DNA of 64,000 nt from Paenibacillus silvae (GCF_014639235.1 NZ_BMFU01000014.1:1-64000); one strand, 5' to 3'. Shown: positions 1-8,266, numbered from the stretch's first letter. Numbers and translations are program-made. The notes: generated from the letters alone by a model not told the origin.

Positions 1-80
1 TCCCGAACACGACCGTTAAGCCCTCTAGCGCCGATGGTACTTGGACCGCAGGGTCCTGGGAGAGTAGGACGCCGCCAAGC
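1..80 (+). rRNA. rrf: 5S ribosomal RNA, 3' part
   Basis: The window opens inside a 5S rRNA. The segment matches the typical Bacillota 5S 3' half: a CCGAACACG-type loop, GTTAAGCCC, the GCGCCGATGGTA core, and the end GAGAGTAGGACGCCGCCAAGC. Roughly the first third of the usual ~117 nt lies upstream of the window. A hairpin with a T-rich tail follows, as expected at the end of an rrn operon. Confidence 0.95.
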
Positions 81-87
81 AACTCAT

Positions 88-127
88 AAACACACTTGAT
101 GAATATCTTGTGTGTCTTTTTGTTTTT
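88..127 (+). terminator. Intrinsic terminator of the rrn operon
   Basis: ACACACTT pairs with a downstream copy ending GTGTGT, across a short AT-rich loop, followed by CTTTTTGTTTTTT. It lies directly after the 5S gene. The rest of the gap up to 317 shows no further gene. Confidence 0.7.
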
Positions 128-316
128 TATGATGTGTCGCATTGAGAAAATTCTCACTTTATGTTGTGTATGATATGACGATACAGGACATGTCTTTCCG
201 TTTGGACTTCTTATATACATAAAATACTGCTCTTTCCTTGGACCAAGCTATGATACAATAAGTGGGGTCTATATAAAAACGGAACACGCATATGTACGAG
301 GAGGAACAGTAACACC

Positions 317-940
317 ATGAAATCAGCCCCGTTTATTGCCGTTGAAGGTCCGATTGGAGCGGGGAAAACAACGTTGGCTACGATGCTTTCCCAGGAATTG
401 AACCTTCCTTTGGTTAAAGAAATTGTTGAGGAGAACCCATTTTTGGCCTCCTTTTATCAAAATATTGACGAGTGGAGCTTTCAACTCGAAATGTTTTTTC
501 TGTGCAACCGATTTAAACAGCTGGAGGACACGGGCGCACATTATATTCAGCAGAACAGCCCGGTTATATCCGATTATCATATTTACAAAAATATGATCTT
601 TGCTGAACGCACTTTAAAAGGAACAAAGCGGGACAAATATCGTCAAATCTATCATCTGTTAACGGATGACCTGCCGAAGCCGAATCTGGTGATCTACATT
701 GAAGCTGAGTTGGATACGCTGATGTACCGGATTAACAAGCGAGGGCGTTCGTTTGAGCAGAATATGGACCCGGCTTATATGAAGCAGTTGATCGCTGATT
801 ACAAGACAGGCATGAATGATTTGGCTAAAGGGGAAAATCCGCCCGTTATTCTTAAAATTAATGCGGAGCAGCTTGACTTCGTACAGCATCCTGAGCATTT
901 CAGGCAGATCGTTAATCAGGTAAAGGAGCTTATGATATGA
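317..940 (+). CDS. dgk: Deoxyguanosine kinase
   Basis: A 207-aa cytosolic deoxynucleoside kinase that phosphorylates deoxyguanosine to dGMP in nucleoside salvage. The P-loop GPIGAGKTT is at residues 11-19. The DYHIYKN stretch stands where the sister gene has DRS, and a basic lid RINKRGRSFE lies near residue 140. Length and sequence agree closely with Bacillus subtilis Dgk (YaaG). AGGAGGAAC lies upstream of the ATG. The stop overlaps the start of the next kinase by 4 nt (ATGA), so the two are translationally coupled, as in B. subtilis. The position just after an rrn operon is also Bacillus-like. Confidence 0.93.
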   Translation: MKSAPFIAVEGPIGAGKTTLATMLSQELNLPLVKEIVEENPFLASFYQNIDEWSFQLEMFFLCNRFKQLEDTGAHYIQQNSPVISDYHIYKNMIFAERTLKGTKRDKYRQIYHLLTDDLPKPNLVIYIEAELDTLMYRINKRGRSFEQNMDPAYMKQLIADYKTGMNDLAKGENPPVILKINAEQLDFVQHPEHFRQIVNQVKELMI

Positions 941-1593
941 ATAACTATGGCATTCCAGCGAATGCATTGATCACAGTAGCAGGAACAGTAGGGGTGGGGA
1001 AATCAACGTTAACAGCAGCGCTCGCAGAGCGTTTGAATTTCAAAACATCTCTGGAGCAGGTTGATCACAATCCTTATTTAGAGAAGTTTTATCATGATTT
1101 TGAACGCTGGAGCTTTCATCTGCAAATTTACTTTCTCGCAGAGCGCTTTAAAGAGCAGAAGAAAATTTTTGAAATGGGCGGCGGCTTTGTACAGGATCGT
1201 TCTATCTATGAGGATACGGGCATTTTTGCACAAATGCATGCGGATCAGGGAACGATGTCGGCTACTGATTTTGAAACTTACAGCAGCTTGTTTGAAGCGA
1301 TGGTGATGACGCCTTATTTTCCACACCCGGATGTGCTGATTTATCTGGAAGGCAGTCTGCCTTCCATTCTGAACCGGATTACGGAACGTGGACGTGAGAT
1401 GGAAATTCAAACGGACCGTTCATATTGGGAGCATATGCATGAACGCTATTCGGTGTGGATTAACCAGTTTACGGCGTGTCCTGTGCTGCGGCTGAACATT
1501 GATGAATATGACGTGCATGATCCGGCTTCGCTGGATGCTATTTTGGAGCAGATTTCGGCTGTTATACAGCCTTCCCGAAAAGCTCAGGTATAA
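937..1593 (+). CDS. dck: Deoxyadenosine/deoxycytidine kinase
   Basis: A 218-aa kinase of the same fold as the preceding gene, expected to phosphorylate deoxyadenosine and deoxycytidine in salvage. The P-loop GTVGVGKST is at 16-24, the DRS motif (VQDRSIYED) at 87-89, and the arginine-rich lid ERGREME around 150-156. The region HNPYLEKFYHDFERWSFHLQIY is family-typical. It is close in length and sequence to B. subtilis Dck (YaaF). The ATG lies inside the last codons of dgk with a Shine-Dalgarno-like AAGGAG just upstream, so one transcript is likely. A weak hairpin (GGAGATagacATCTC, T-rich tail) near 1625-1650 may end it. Confidence 0.93.
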   Translation: MNNYGIPANALITVAGTVGVGKSTLTAALAERLNFKTSLEQVDHNPYLEKFYHDFERWSFHLQIYFLAERFKEQKKIFEMGGGFVQDRSIYEDTGIFAQMHADQGTMSATDFETYSSLFEAMVMTPYFPHPDVLIYLEGSLPSILNRITERGREMEIQTDRSYWEHMHERYSVWINQFTACPVLRLNIDEYDVHDPASLDAILEQISAVIQPSRKAQV

Positions 1594-1850
1594 TTAAATA
1601 TATTGATCCTCTAGGTCAAGACAAGGGGAGATAGACATCTCTTTTACAGTGAAATCAGGCTGTAGAAGGGGTGTTTTTTGTTAGATCAGCAGCGAATTTG
1701 AGAGCATTAGGTGAGACGACATGTTCAGATAAGACTACATATGGGTAGAAAAAAGTAGAAAGTTGTTGAAATTTGAAGCTTTATGTGGTTTTATAGTAAA
1801 GGTGAATTCTGGAAAAATAGTATTAGCATTACTCAGGAGGGAAAGACATC

Positions 1851-2333
1851 GTGGAAGAAAAGCAAGGAGTTAAAATCGGAATGCCGATCATCGGCGGTTT
1901 GATTGCTGCCATACTGGGAGGTGTGGTATGGGCTGCGGTTGCAGCTATGACGGAGTATGAGGTTGGACTTATCGCCATATTGGTGGGAGTGCTGTGCGGT
2001 TACGCCGTAGTGCTGTTCTCCAATAAGCAAATCGCGACGGTACACAAAATTATTGCTGTAGTTTTCTCACTCATCGGTATTTTGCTGGGCAAATATTTGA
2101 CGGTTGTATATTTTACAGCTCAGTTGTACACGGATATGAGTATGATGAAGCTGGTGTTTAACGGAGAAATGATCAGTGCATTTGCAGAAACATTCACGGA
2201 ATATTTCAGTGAGCCCATCGATCTGTTGTTTGTCGTTCTGGCTATCGTCTCCGCATGGCAGATTCCAGGCCGGATGGCGAAAACAAGCATGGCTTCAGAA
2301 GCGTCAACCTCGGATCAAACACCTAGAGCTTAA
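1851..2333 (+). CDS. Small membrane protein, unknown function
   Basis: I do not recognise a family. The 160-aa product has about four hydrophobic segments: roughly residues 10-32 (with IAAILGGVVWAAVAA), 38-57, 65-90 and 120-140, plus a hydrophilic Ser/Thr-rich tail. It is therefore an integral membrane protein. The start is GTG (VEEKQGVK), chosen because AGGAGGG lies about nine bases upstream and the first in-frame ATG is far inside a membrane segment. It stands alone; the gap upstream separates it from dck. It ends before a terminator hairpin near 2470 that is probably shared with the convergent regulator gene. Confidence 0.75.
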   Translation: MEEKQGVKIGMPIIGGLIAAILGGVVWAAVAAMTEYEVGLIAILVGVLCGYAVVLFSNKQIATVHKIIAVVFSLIGILLGKYLTVVYFTAQLYTDMSMMKLVFNGEMISAFAETFTEYFSEPIDLLFVVLAIVSAWQIPGRMAKTSMASEASTSDQTPRA

Positions 2334-2466
2334 CATAGGTCAGGTTGAATTCGGAAGTGGAAGAATAGATCAAGATTCACCAAGAAGATGCTAAAAAGTA
2401 TTCGGAGTGAGGCCCAACAATAGGGATCACATTGCGGCCGTAATACGTTTAGCTTCTACAAGGATT

Positions 2467-2499
2467 AGGACGTTACGCCAGGGGCGTACGTCCTTTTTT
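2467..2499 (+). terminator. Intrinsic terminator between convergent genes
   Basis: GGACGTTACGCC and GGCGTACGTCC form a long GC-rich stem with a 3-nt loop and a TTTTTT tail on the plus strand. It closes the transcript of the small membrane protein and faces the MerR gene. Confidence 0.8.
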
Positions 2500-2526
2500 G
2501 ATGTGAGGGCAGTAAGTCCTCGAAAG

Positions 2527-3270
2527 CTATTCGTTGCGGTCGGCAAATACGGCCATCGCTTGGCACATAAACTGTGCCAGTCCCTCGCCAAACTGATCTA
2601 TATTTCGGGTGAAGCGTTCATCCTCTACATACATTTGACCAAGCCCTTTGAAGGCAGCTGGAGTGTAGTTTCCTATCTGATTCAAATACATATACCATTG
2701 CTTGATCTCGGCCTGTGCTGCTTCGGAATCAGGCGCTGTGTGGCGAAGTGCTGCCAAGCGTGCAAAAATATCGTTCATTTGTTTAGCCAGTTCTTTCTGT
2801 TTGTTCGCAGGCTGCTGCTGTAATTTCTGATTGGCCTCATTCACGGCCTGATCTCCCCAGCGTTCGCGCGCTTCTTTTTCGTAAGGGTTATGGCTGAAAT
2901 CGAAGCCTTGGAATTGCTCTTTGGCAGTCATCTTAATTTCTCCTCTCAGGTGTAATACGGTTTTATCAATGGTTGCAATCATCTGGTCCAGACGCTGACG
3001 TTTTTCGACCAGAATGAGCTTGTGCATATGCAGTGCTTCCTCCGCGCTGAAGGTCGGGTCATCTATAATATTTTTAATTTCTTTCAGGGAGAAGCCTAGC
3101 TCTTTGAAAAATAAAATCTGCTGCAACCGTTCCAGATTGGCGTCGGAATACATGCGATATCCGGCAGCGGTAATCTCGTCCGGGACAAGCAGCCCGATCT
3201 CGTCATAGTGATGCAGTGTGCGCACACTGATGGAAGCCAGTTCGGAGACTTCCTTAACCTTCATGGCCAT
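2527..3270 (-). CDS. MerR family regulator with TipAS domain
   Basis: A 247-aa cytosolic transcription regulator. The N-terminal MerR winged helix (MKVKEVSELASISVRTLHHY...YDEIGLL) covers about residues 3-72. A long dimerisation helix follows (to about 115), then a TipAS-type ligand-binding domain (about 125-247, rich in Trp and acidic residues), as in Mta and TipAL, which bind antibiotics or multidrug ligands. The start is the ATG at 3270, because AAGGAGG lies eight bases before it; the longer frame to 3309 would run through the promoter. The upstream promoter has the 19-bp spacer typical of MerR targets, so the gene probably activates itself. No efflux or resistance gene is adjacent, so its ligand is unknown. 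Confidence 0.88.
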   Translation of the reverse strand: MAMKVKEVSELASISVRTLHHYDEIGLLVPDEITAAGYRMYSDANLERLQQILFFKELGFSLKEIKNIIDDPTFSAEEALHMHKLILVEKRQRLDQMIATIDKTVLHLRGEIKMTAKEQFQGFDFSHNPYEKEARERWGDQAVNEANQKLQQQPANKQKELAKQMNDIFARLAALRHTAPDSEAAQAEIKQWYMYLNQIGNYTPAAFKGLGQMYVEDERFTRNIDQFGEGLAQFMCQAMAVFADRNE

Positions 3271-3294
3271 GAGTAAGACCTCCTTACAACATGA

Positions 3295-3325
3295 ATTGTA
3301 CAGTGTCACGTTGCGTGAGAGTCAA
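3295..3325 (-). promoter_or_regulatory. MerR-type autoregulated promoter
   Basis: On the minus strand TTGACT (3320-3325) and TACAAT (3295-3300) are separated by 19 bp. Inside the spacer is the palindrome TCACG-CAA-CGTGA. An over-long 19-bp spacer holding a dyad is the hallmark of promoters remodelled by MerR/TipA regulators. It lies 25 bp upstream of the regulator start. Confidence 0.75.
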
Positions 3326-3359
3326 CATGTATTTTTCGGAGGTGAGCTGTGATGACGGG

Positions 3360-3434
3360 ATTATATATGAGGTGCTTGGGAGGGAATTATACATGATGTA
3401 CTTGAGAGTGATTATATATGAAGTACAAGAACAG
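3360..3434. repeat. Three imperfect ~25-bp tandem repeats
   Basis: Units begin ATTATATATGA (3360), ATTATACATGA (3386) and ATTATATATGA (3411), each followed by a GGTGCTTG or TGTACTTG-like stretch. They lie between the MerR promoter and the end of thiE. No coding function is evident. Confidence 0.6.
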
Positions 3435-3528
3435 TAAAAGATTCATCGTTTAGATGGCTGGTGCTGAAAGGTTAGGGATGCAGCATGGTACGGCTGCATC
3501 CTGGTTTGTGGATGTGTGGGGAGCGCGG

Positions 3529-4194
3529 CTATGCCTGCTCCCCGAGCGTGATGGCAGCGAGCTGTGCAGCCGCTGCGCGCACATCGGCCGCACCCGCGAT
3601 GGCGGAGATGACGGCTACGCCGTCGGCTCCAGCCGCCATCACGGCGGCCGCGGTATCGGGCGCAATGCCGCCGATACCAACCACCGGAACTGCGATGCCT
3701 GCGGCGCGCAGTTCGGCAACCCCGGCGGGGCCCAGCACAGCGTGGGCATCCGCTTTGGAGCGCGTCGGGTACATCGGCCCGACGCCAAGATAGCTTGCGC
3801 CCGCCTGCACGGCACGGCGGGCTTCAAGGGCGGAGTGGGCGGATACGCCAAGCATCCGCCCTTCGCCAATGCGGGCGCGCACCAGCGCCGCGTCCGCATC
3901 GCCCTGGCCGACATGCACGCCGTCGGCCTCCACCTGCACAGCCAGCTCCATATCATCGTTCACGATGAACGGTATCCCATGCTGGCTGCACACCTCGCGA
4001 AGCCGCAGCGCAAGCGCTGTGCGGACTTCGCCTGCCAATGCTCCAGTTCCCTTCTCGCGGAACTGGAACATCGTAATGCCGCCAGCAATCGCCTGGCGCA
4101 GCACCTCCACCGGGTCACGCGTAGTATTGACGCTGCCCATTACCAAATACAGCCGCAGCGCGCGGCGCACCGCTTCCGCATCCCATACGCACAT
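3529..4194 (-). CDS. thiE: Thiamine phosphate synthase
   Basis: A 221-aa TIM-barrel enzyme joining HMP-pyrophosphate and thiazole phosphate to make thiamine monophosphate. Visible family motifs are LYLVMGSVNT and FQFREKG near the N-terminus, FIVNDDMELA, GVHVGQGDAD, GVGPMYPTRSK, and the phosphate-binding VVGIGGI toward the C-terminus. It resembles B. subtilis ThiE over its length. It is the last gene of thiM-thiD-thiE; its ATG overlaps the thiD stop (TGATG). The gene is strikingly GC-rich compared with its neighbours (long GCGGCC runs), and the GC-rich hairpin spanning its stop codon (GGGGAGC/GCTCCCC) has no T tract. Confidence 0.93.
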   Translation of the reverse strand: MCVWDAEAVRRALRLYLVMGSVNTTRDPVEVLRQAIAGGITMFQFREKGTGALAGEVRTALALRLREVCSQHGIPFIVNDDMELAVQVEADGVHVGQGDADAALVRARIGEGRMLGVSAHSALEARRAVQAGASYLGVGPMYPTRSKADAHAVLGPAGVAELRAAGIAVPVVGIGGIAPDTAAAVMAAGADGVAVISAIAGAADVRAAAAQLAAITLGEQA

Positions 4195-5006
4195 CAGCGC
4201 TCACCCCGCTGTCTGCGCTGGTACGCAAAGTGATTCGTTGGTCCGTGCCCGGCCCCGAATCCCAGCTCATCTTCGATGGCTGCCTGGATAAACGCTCGCG
4301 CGGTTGTAACGGCAGCCACAACAGTCGAACCCTTGGCCAGTTCGGCCGTAATGGCAGCAGAGAAAGTGCAGCCTGTACCATGGGTATGCCGTGTGTTTAC
4401 CCGAGCATTCTCCAGATAATGAAAGGACTGCCCGTCATACAAAACATCCACAATCATGCCGCTTCCCGCATCATGTCCCCCTTTGATCAAGGCATATGCT
4501 GTGCCCATCTGCACTAATTGCTTTGCGGCTTCTTCACGTTCGCTCAGACTGTTAATGCTCATGCCTGTGAGCAGCTCCGCTTCGGGAATATTGGGCGTGG
4601 TAATCAAGGCATGAGGCAAAAGCTCCTCAATGAGAGCTTGTACGGCCTCCTGCTGGAGCAGCGGCGCTCCACCTTTGGCTACCATTACCGGATCAATGAC
4701 CAGATTGGACCAGCCGTATTGCCGCCATTTGCTTGCAACGAGACGAATAATCGCGGCACTATACAGCATGCCGGTTTTGACTGCATGCGGTTCAAAGTCT
4801 GCTCCCGTCGAATCAAGCTGCTGGGCTATGCCGGCATAACTGATGGGGAATACACCTTGGACACCTGTTGTGTTCTGTGCCGCAATGGCTGTGATCACCG
4901 TCATTCCGTAGACGCCAAGCTCCTGAAAGGTTTTGAGATCTGCCTGGATACCTGCACCACCGCCATTATCGGCACCTGCTATTGTCAAAGCCTGGGTTAT
5001 ATTCAT
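4194..5006 (-). CDS. thiD: Hydroxymethylpyrimidine (phosphate) kinase
   Basis: A 270-aa ribokinase-fold enzyme that phosphorylates HMP and HMP-P for thiamine synthesis. The N-terminal AGADNGGGAGIQADLKTF substrate loop, DPVMVAKGGAPLL, and the anion-hole GTGCTFSAAITAELA near residue 215 are diagnostic of ThiD. The ATG overlaps the thiM stop (ATGA), with GGAGGTGC inside the end of thiM as ribosome site, so translation is coupled. It is controlled by the TPP riboswitch upstream of thiM. Confidence 0.93.
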   Translation of the reverse strand: MNITQALTIAGADNGGGAGIQADLKTFQELGVYGMTVITAIAAQNTTGVQGVFPISYAGIAQQLDSTGADFEPHAVKTGMLYSAAIIRLVASKWRQYGWSNLVIDPVMVAKGGAPLLQQEAVQALIEELLPHALITTPNIPEAELLTGMSINSLSEREEAAKQLVQMGTAYALIKGGHDAGSGMIVDVLYDGQSFHYLENARVNTRHTHGTGCTFSAAITAELAKGSTVVAAVTTARAFIQAAIEDELGFGAGHGPTNHFAYQRRQRGER

Positions 5007-5821
5007 CTTGCACCTCCGCGAATCTGACGGATCCGTGCATGTTCTGATACGAGCTCGGGTGTCACCTTCACAAGCTGGTTTAACAACTCGATCTGGAAGC
5101 TGCCTGGACCCTGCTGGGCTGTAAGGGCGGCAGCTTGTTCGGCTGCAACACCGTAATAAGCAACAGCCTCGACAATGCTGTTCAGTAAATTATCTCCCGG
5201 CTGGGCGACTGCTGTAAAAGCGCCAACGACCGAGCTGAGAAGGCATCCCGCGCCGGTGACCCTCGTAAGCAGTACATGTCCGTTGCTGATGAGAAACGTC
5301 TGATATCCGTCCGTAACGATATCGTACTGGCCCGTAATAACAACAATACATGCAAGCTGCTGTGCAGCCCGTTCCGCGATGCTGATGCGGTCTTCGTCAC
5401 CTTCCCCTGCATCCACACCTTTAATACTCCAGGGTACGCCAATGACATGAGCGACCTCTGCAACATTCCCGCGTAATACAGTCAGACGAAGGTCACGGAC
5501 AAGCTGCTGCACCGTCTTCGTGCGATATGGAGTCGCCCCGGCACCGACAGGATCAAGCACAACGGGTACATGATGCGCATTAGCGGACTGTCCTGCCAGC
5601 CGAATGGCTTGAACCACCTTTTCATCTAATGTACCGATGTTCAGCACAACTGCGCCAGCGATACGCGCAACGTCAGCAACTTCTTCGTGAGCATAGGCCA
5701 TGAACGGAGAAGCTCCAAGGGCAAGCAGGCCATTGGCAGTGAAAGGGGCTACCACCAGATTTGTAATGTTATGAACCAAAGGATTAAGTGCACGTACACG
5801 CTCAAGATAAGACAACGTCAT
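5003..5821 (-). CDS. thiM: Hydroxyethylthiazole kinase
   Basis: A 272-aa enzyme of thiazole salvage that phosphorylates hydroxyethylthiazole. Visible motifs are NPLVHNITNLVV (substrate loop), NIGTLDE, DPVGAGATPYRT, KGVDAGEGDED and the catalytic TGAGCLLSSVVGAF with its Cys. It is the first gene of the thiamine salvage operon and follows a TPP riboswitch and terminator. AAGGAGG is only two bases before the ATG, so the TTG two codons later (5815), eight bases from the site, may be the real start. Confidence 0.92.
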   Translation of the reverse strand: MTLSYLERVRALNPLVHNITNLVVAPFTANGLLALGASPFMAYAHEEVADVARIAGAVVLNIGTLDEKVVQAIRLAGQSANAHHVPVVLDPVGAGATPYRTKTVQQLVRDLRLTVLRGNVAEVAHVIGVPWSIKGVDAGEGDEDRISIAERAAQQLACIVVITGQYDIVTDGYQTFLISNGHVLLTRVTGAGCLLSSVVGAFTAVAQPGDNLLNSIVEAVAYYGVAAEQAAALTAQQGPGSFQIELLNQLVKVTPELVSEHARIRQIRGGAR

Positions 5822-5944
5822 TACCTCCTTGATCTAAAATGAATTGTATGGTGAGACAAGCTGGTATTTACATAGAGACCATTACATCGAAGAACTTGCA
5901 GTACGACCTTTAACGAATTCTCGTCCATGCCCATGCGATGAGAA

Positions 5945-5988
5945 AACAAAAAAGCCCCACTCATTTCCGGAGGAAACGAGCGAAGCTA
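5945..5988 (-). terminator. Riboswitch-controlled terminator of the thi operon
   Basis: On the minus strand AGCTTCGCTCGTTTCC pairs with GGAAATGAGTGGGGCT around a 3-nt loop, followed by TTTTTTG. It lies about 60 nt downstream of the TPP aptamer and before thiM, fitting an OFF switch in which TPP promotes termination. Confidence 0.82.
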
Positions 5989-6049
5989 TAGAGGTTTTAC
6001 CAGCATGGACTCTGCCAAATCAATGGAGAATCCTTTATCCACAAGAGCC

Positions 6050-6139
6050 GCTCCACTTCCCTCCGCTGGTATGATCCAGATCAGGTTCAAAGGGTCCGAA
6101 TGATATATTCGTCTCAGCCGTAAGGCTCCCCCAGTGTGA
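6050..6139 (-). promoter_or_regulatory. TPP riboswitch aptamer
   Basis: The minus strand reads CACTGGGGGAGCC, then GGCTGAGACGAA, then ACCCTTTGAACCTGATCTGG, then ATCATACCAGCGGAGGGAAGTGG. These are the conserved thi-box blocks in the correct order, and CACT/AGTG closes P1. It precedes thiMDE. Confidence 0.96.
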
Positions 6140-6167
6140 TGTGCAAAATATGCAGTTATGATCCAAG

Positions 6168-6195
6168 CATATATCACATGCGTCCAGAATGTAAA
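6168..6195 (-). promoter_or_regulatory. Probable promoter of the thi operon
   Basis: Minus-strand TTTACA (6190-6195) and TATATG (6168-6173) are spaced by 16 bp. Transcription would start about 20 nt before the TPP aptamer, which fits well. Confidence 0.55.
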
Positions 6196-6243
6196 GAGGG
6201 TATGAGACTTGACGCTTGTTTTGGCAACGCTGCGGTTTACCGA

Positions 6244-6272
6244 TTTACCTTCGCTCGTTAACCCGATATAAT
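6244..6272 (+). promoter_or_regulatory. Probable sigma-A promoter of the radical SAM gene
   Basis: TTTACC (6244-6249) and a perfect TATAAT (6267-6272) are spaced by 17 bp. This is divergent from the thi promoter and about 80 bp before the preferred TTG start. Confidence 0.6.
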
Positions 6273-6352
6273 GGGGATTGGCCCATATGGCCGCATAACG
6301 AATGAGGGCAGGAACTGGTTCACTTTCCTCCCGGCAGAATGGGGACCCTGAG

Positions 6353-7234
6353 TTGAAAACGTTCAAGAAAGTATATATCGAGATCACAAGCATCTGTAAT
6401 CTGGCATGCAGCTTTTGTCCACAAACGAAAAGAGCCAAAGGCTTTATTGACCCTGAAGTGTTTAATCATATATTGGATCAGATCAAACCGCACACTAAAC
6501 ATATTTACCTGCATGTCAAAGGCGAGCCTTTGCTGCATCCCAAAATCGACCTGCTCCTGGATTCCGCTCATACGAAGGGATTCAAGGTTAACATTACAAC
6601 CAATGGTACACTCCTGCCAAAGACACAGCATAAACTGCTGGGCAAACCTGCATTGAGACAGATGAATTTCTCCCTGCACAGCTTTGACGGGCATGAGGGA
6701 TCAACGGATCGTGATGGTTATTTGCGCAATATTTTGACTTTCGCTCATGAGGCTGTGAAGCATAATGTAATTATTTCGTTCCGGCTGTGGAATCTCACAC
6801 AGGATAACTTTACGAATGCCCAGATGAATCGAAATCGGGAAACACTTGAAGTGCTGGAGCGTGAATTCAATCTGGACTTCCGTATTGAGGAAAAGGTCGT
6901 TCCGGGCAGCGGTGTCAAAATTGCACCGAATGTATATCTGAATCAGGACCACGAATTCCAATGGCCAAGTCTGGATGCACCGGAAGATGACGGAAAAGGC
7001 TTTTGCCATGCGCTGCGCAGTCAGGCTGCGGTGCTGGTGGATGGAACGGTTGTTCCATGCTGCCTTGATGGTGAAGGTGTTATTAACCTTGGCAATATTC
7101 ATGAGCAGTCTTTCTCCGAGATCGTTGATGGGGAGCGGGCCAACAATCTGGTATACGGCTTTTCGAAACGGGAGGCTGTGGAGGAACTGTGCCGCAAGTG
7201 TGGATATCGCCAGCGGTTTGGCACGGGTGCTTGA
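6353..7234 (+). CDS. Radical SAM/SPASM domain protein
   Basis: A radical S-adenosylmethionine enzyme of about 293 aa with unknown substrate. The [4Fe-4S]-SAM motif CNLACSFC (CxxxCxxC) is at residues 15-22. The KGEPLLHP and NITTNGTLLP stretches are typical of the SAM barrel. A C-terminal Cys-rich SPASM-like region (FCHALRS...GTVVPCCLDGEG...LCRKCGYRQRF) should hold an auxiliary cluster. The TTG start fits because GGGGA lies seven bases upstream; the ATG at 6302 has no ribosome site. No peptide substrate or partner gene is adjacent. It is followed by a terminator, so it is monocistronic. Confidence 0.87.
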   Translation: MKTFKKVYIEITSICNLACSFCPQTKRAKGFIDPEVFNHILDQIKPHTKHIYLHVKGEPLLHPKIDLLLDSAHTKGFKVNITTNGTLLPKTQHKLLGKPALRQMNFSLHSFDGHEGSTDRDGYLRNILTFAHEAVKHNVIISFRLWNLTQDNFTNAQMNRNRETLEVLEREFNLDFRIEEKVVPGSGVKIAPNVYLNQDHEFQWPSLDAPEDDGKGFCHALRSQAAVLVDGTVVPCCLDGEGVINLGNIHEQSFSEIVDGERANNLVYGFSKREAVEELCRKCGYRQRFGTGA

Positions 7235-7282
7235 GGCTGAATGACTCTATGCCCTTCAGAGTTTGACCGATTTGAGAGATGA

Positions 7283-7320
7283 GACCCTATTGTCTGTAAT
7301 CAAGCCTATAGGGTCTTTTC
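7283..7320 (+). terminator. Intrinsic terminator
   Basis: GACCCTAT (7283-7290) pairs with ATAGGGTC (7308-7315), followed by TTTTCTGTTATTTTT. It ends the radical SAM transcript. Confidence 0.75.
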
Positions 7321-7423
7321 TGTTATTTTTCCTCATGAACAAGGGGTAAAAACAGCATACTGCTAGTTAATATCGGTACATATCAATTAAATCAGAATTT
7401 TAGAAAGCGGAGACCACATCTAT

Positions 7424-7561
7424 ATTACAGCTTGGATTGGTAAATCTAATCCAGGGATTATTCCTGTAATCTTCCTTTTTTTGTAGGATTGAATCAGGTT
7501 CCGAACAGGGGGGTTGCCGTGTACCTCAAAAAGGTTCCTGTTAGACAAGCCAGCGGCTTGT
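7424..7561 (+). promoter_or_regulatory. Structured leader before the pectate lyase
   Basis: ATTACAG (7424-7430) pairs with CTGTAAT (7464-7470), enclosing a GGATT/AATCC pairing, and is followed by CTTCCTTTTTTTG: a terminator-like structure about 120 nt before the start codon. Downstream come AACAGG/CCTGTT and a perfect ACAAGCC-AGC-GGCTTGT hairpin (7545-7561). Possible attenuation; I could not match it to a known riboswitch. The rest of the gap from 7321 to 7594 shows nothing else. Confidence 0.5.
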
Positions 7562-7594
7562 TCAACAAATCACTCAGATTAAGGGAGGATGTTG

Positions 7595-8266
7595 ATGATG
7601 AAAAAAATGTTAACGCTCTTGTTGTCCGCAGGTCTCGTTGCTTCTGTATTTGGTGTATTGCCGGTTGCGGCTGCGCCGACGGTTGTCAATTCAACCATCG
7701 TGGTACCTGCGGGAACGACTTATGACGGGCAGGGAAAAACGTTTGTAGCGAATCCCTCTACATTGGGTGACGGTTCTCAAGCGGAAAATCAGAAACCTGT
7801 ATTCCGGCTGGAAGCAGGAGCTACGTTGAAAAACGTTATTCTTGGTGCACCTGCAGCGGACGGTGTGCATTGTTACGGCAGCTGTAATATTTCCAACGTT
7901 GTATGGGAGGATGTAGGCGAGGATGCATTGACATTAAAATCTTCAGGGACCGTAAATATCACTGGCGGTGCAGCATATAAAGCCTATGATAAAGTGTTCC
8001 AGATCAATGCGGCAGGCACCATTAACATCAAAAACTTCCGAGCGGATGATATCGGCAAGCTGGTACGGCAAAATGGAGGCACGACCTTTGCGGTTAATAT
8101 GACGCTGGACAACTCCAACATTTCTAATGTCAAGGATGCGATTATGCGTACGGACAGCAGTGTATCTCAAGGGAAGATCACGAACACCCGCTATTCCAAA
8201 GTACCTACATTATTCAAGGGCTTTGCTTCGGGTAAAACGAGCCAGTCAGGAAACACACAGTATTAA
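7595..8266 (+). CDS. Secreted pectate lyase, PL3 family
   Basis: An extracellular pectate lyase of about 223 aa that cleaves de-esterified pectin by beta-elimination. A Sec signal peptide (MKKMLTLLLSAG...PVAAAP) covers roughly the first 29 residues. The mature part is a small right-handed beta-helix with family-typical stretches GTTYDGQGKTFVA, KNVILGAPAADGVHCYGSCNISNVVWEDVGEDALTLK and DDIGKLVRQNGG. Two Cys in HCYGSC are conserved in the family. AAGGGAGG ends directly before the ATG at 7589, so the start is probably 7595 or 7598. It is convergent with the next gene and shares a terminator. Confidence 0.9.
   Translation: MMKKMLTLLLSAGLVASVFGVLPVAAAPTVVNSTIVVPAGTTYDGQGKTFVANPSTLGDGSQAENQKPVFRLEAGATLKNVILGAPAADGVHCYGSCNISNVVWEDVGEDALTLKSSGTVNITGGAAYKAYDKVFQINAAGTINIKNFRADDIGKLVRQNGGTTFAVNMTLDNSNISNVKDAIMRTDSSVSQGKITNTRYSKVPTLFKGFASGKTSQSGNTQY

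Noticed and set aside
81..316. tRNA genes after the 5S rRNA
   Set aside because: No cloverleaf or CCA-type end is seen in the gap; only a terminator-like hairpin.
3454..4233. 259-codon plus-strand frame
   Set aside because: Antisense to GC-rich thiE, where stop codons are scarce; the translation is Arg/Cys/His-rich and meaningless.
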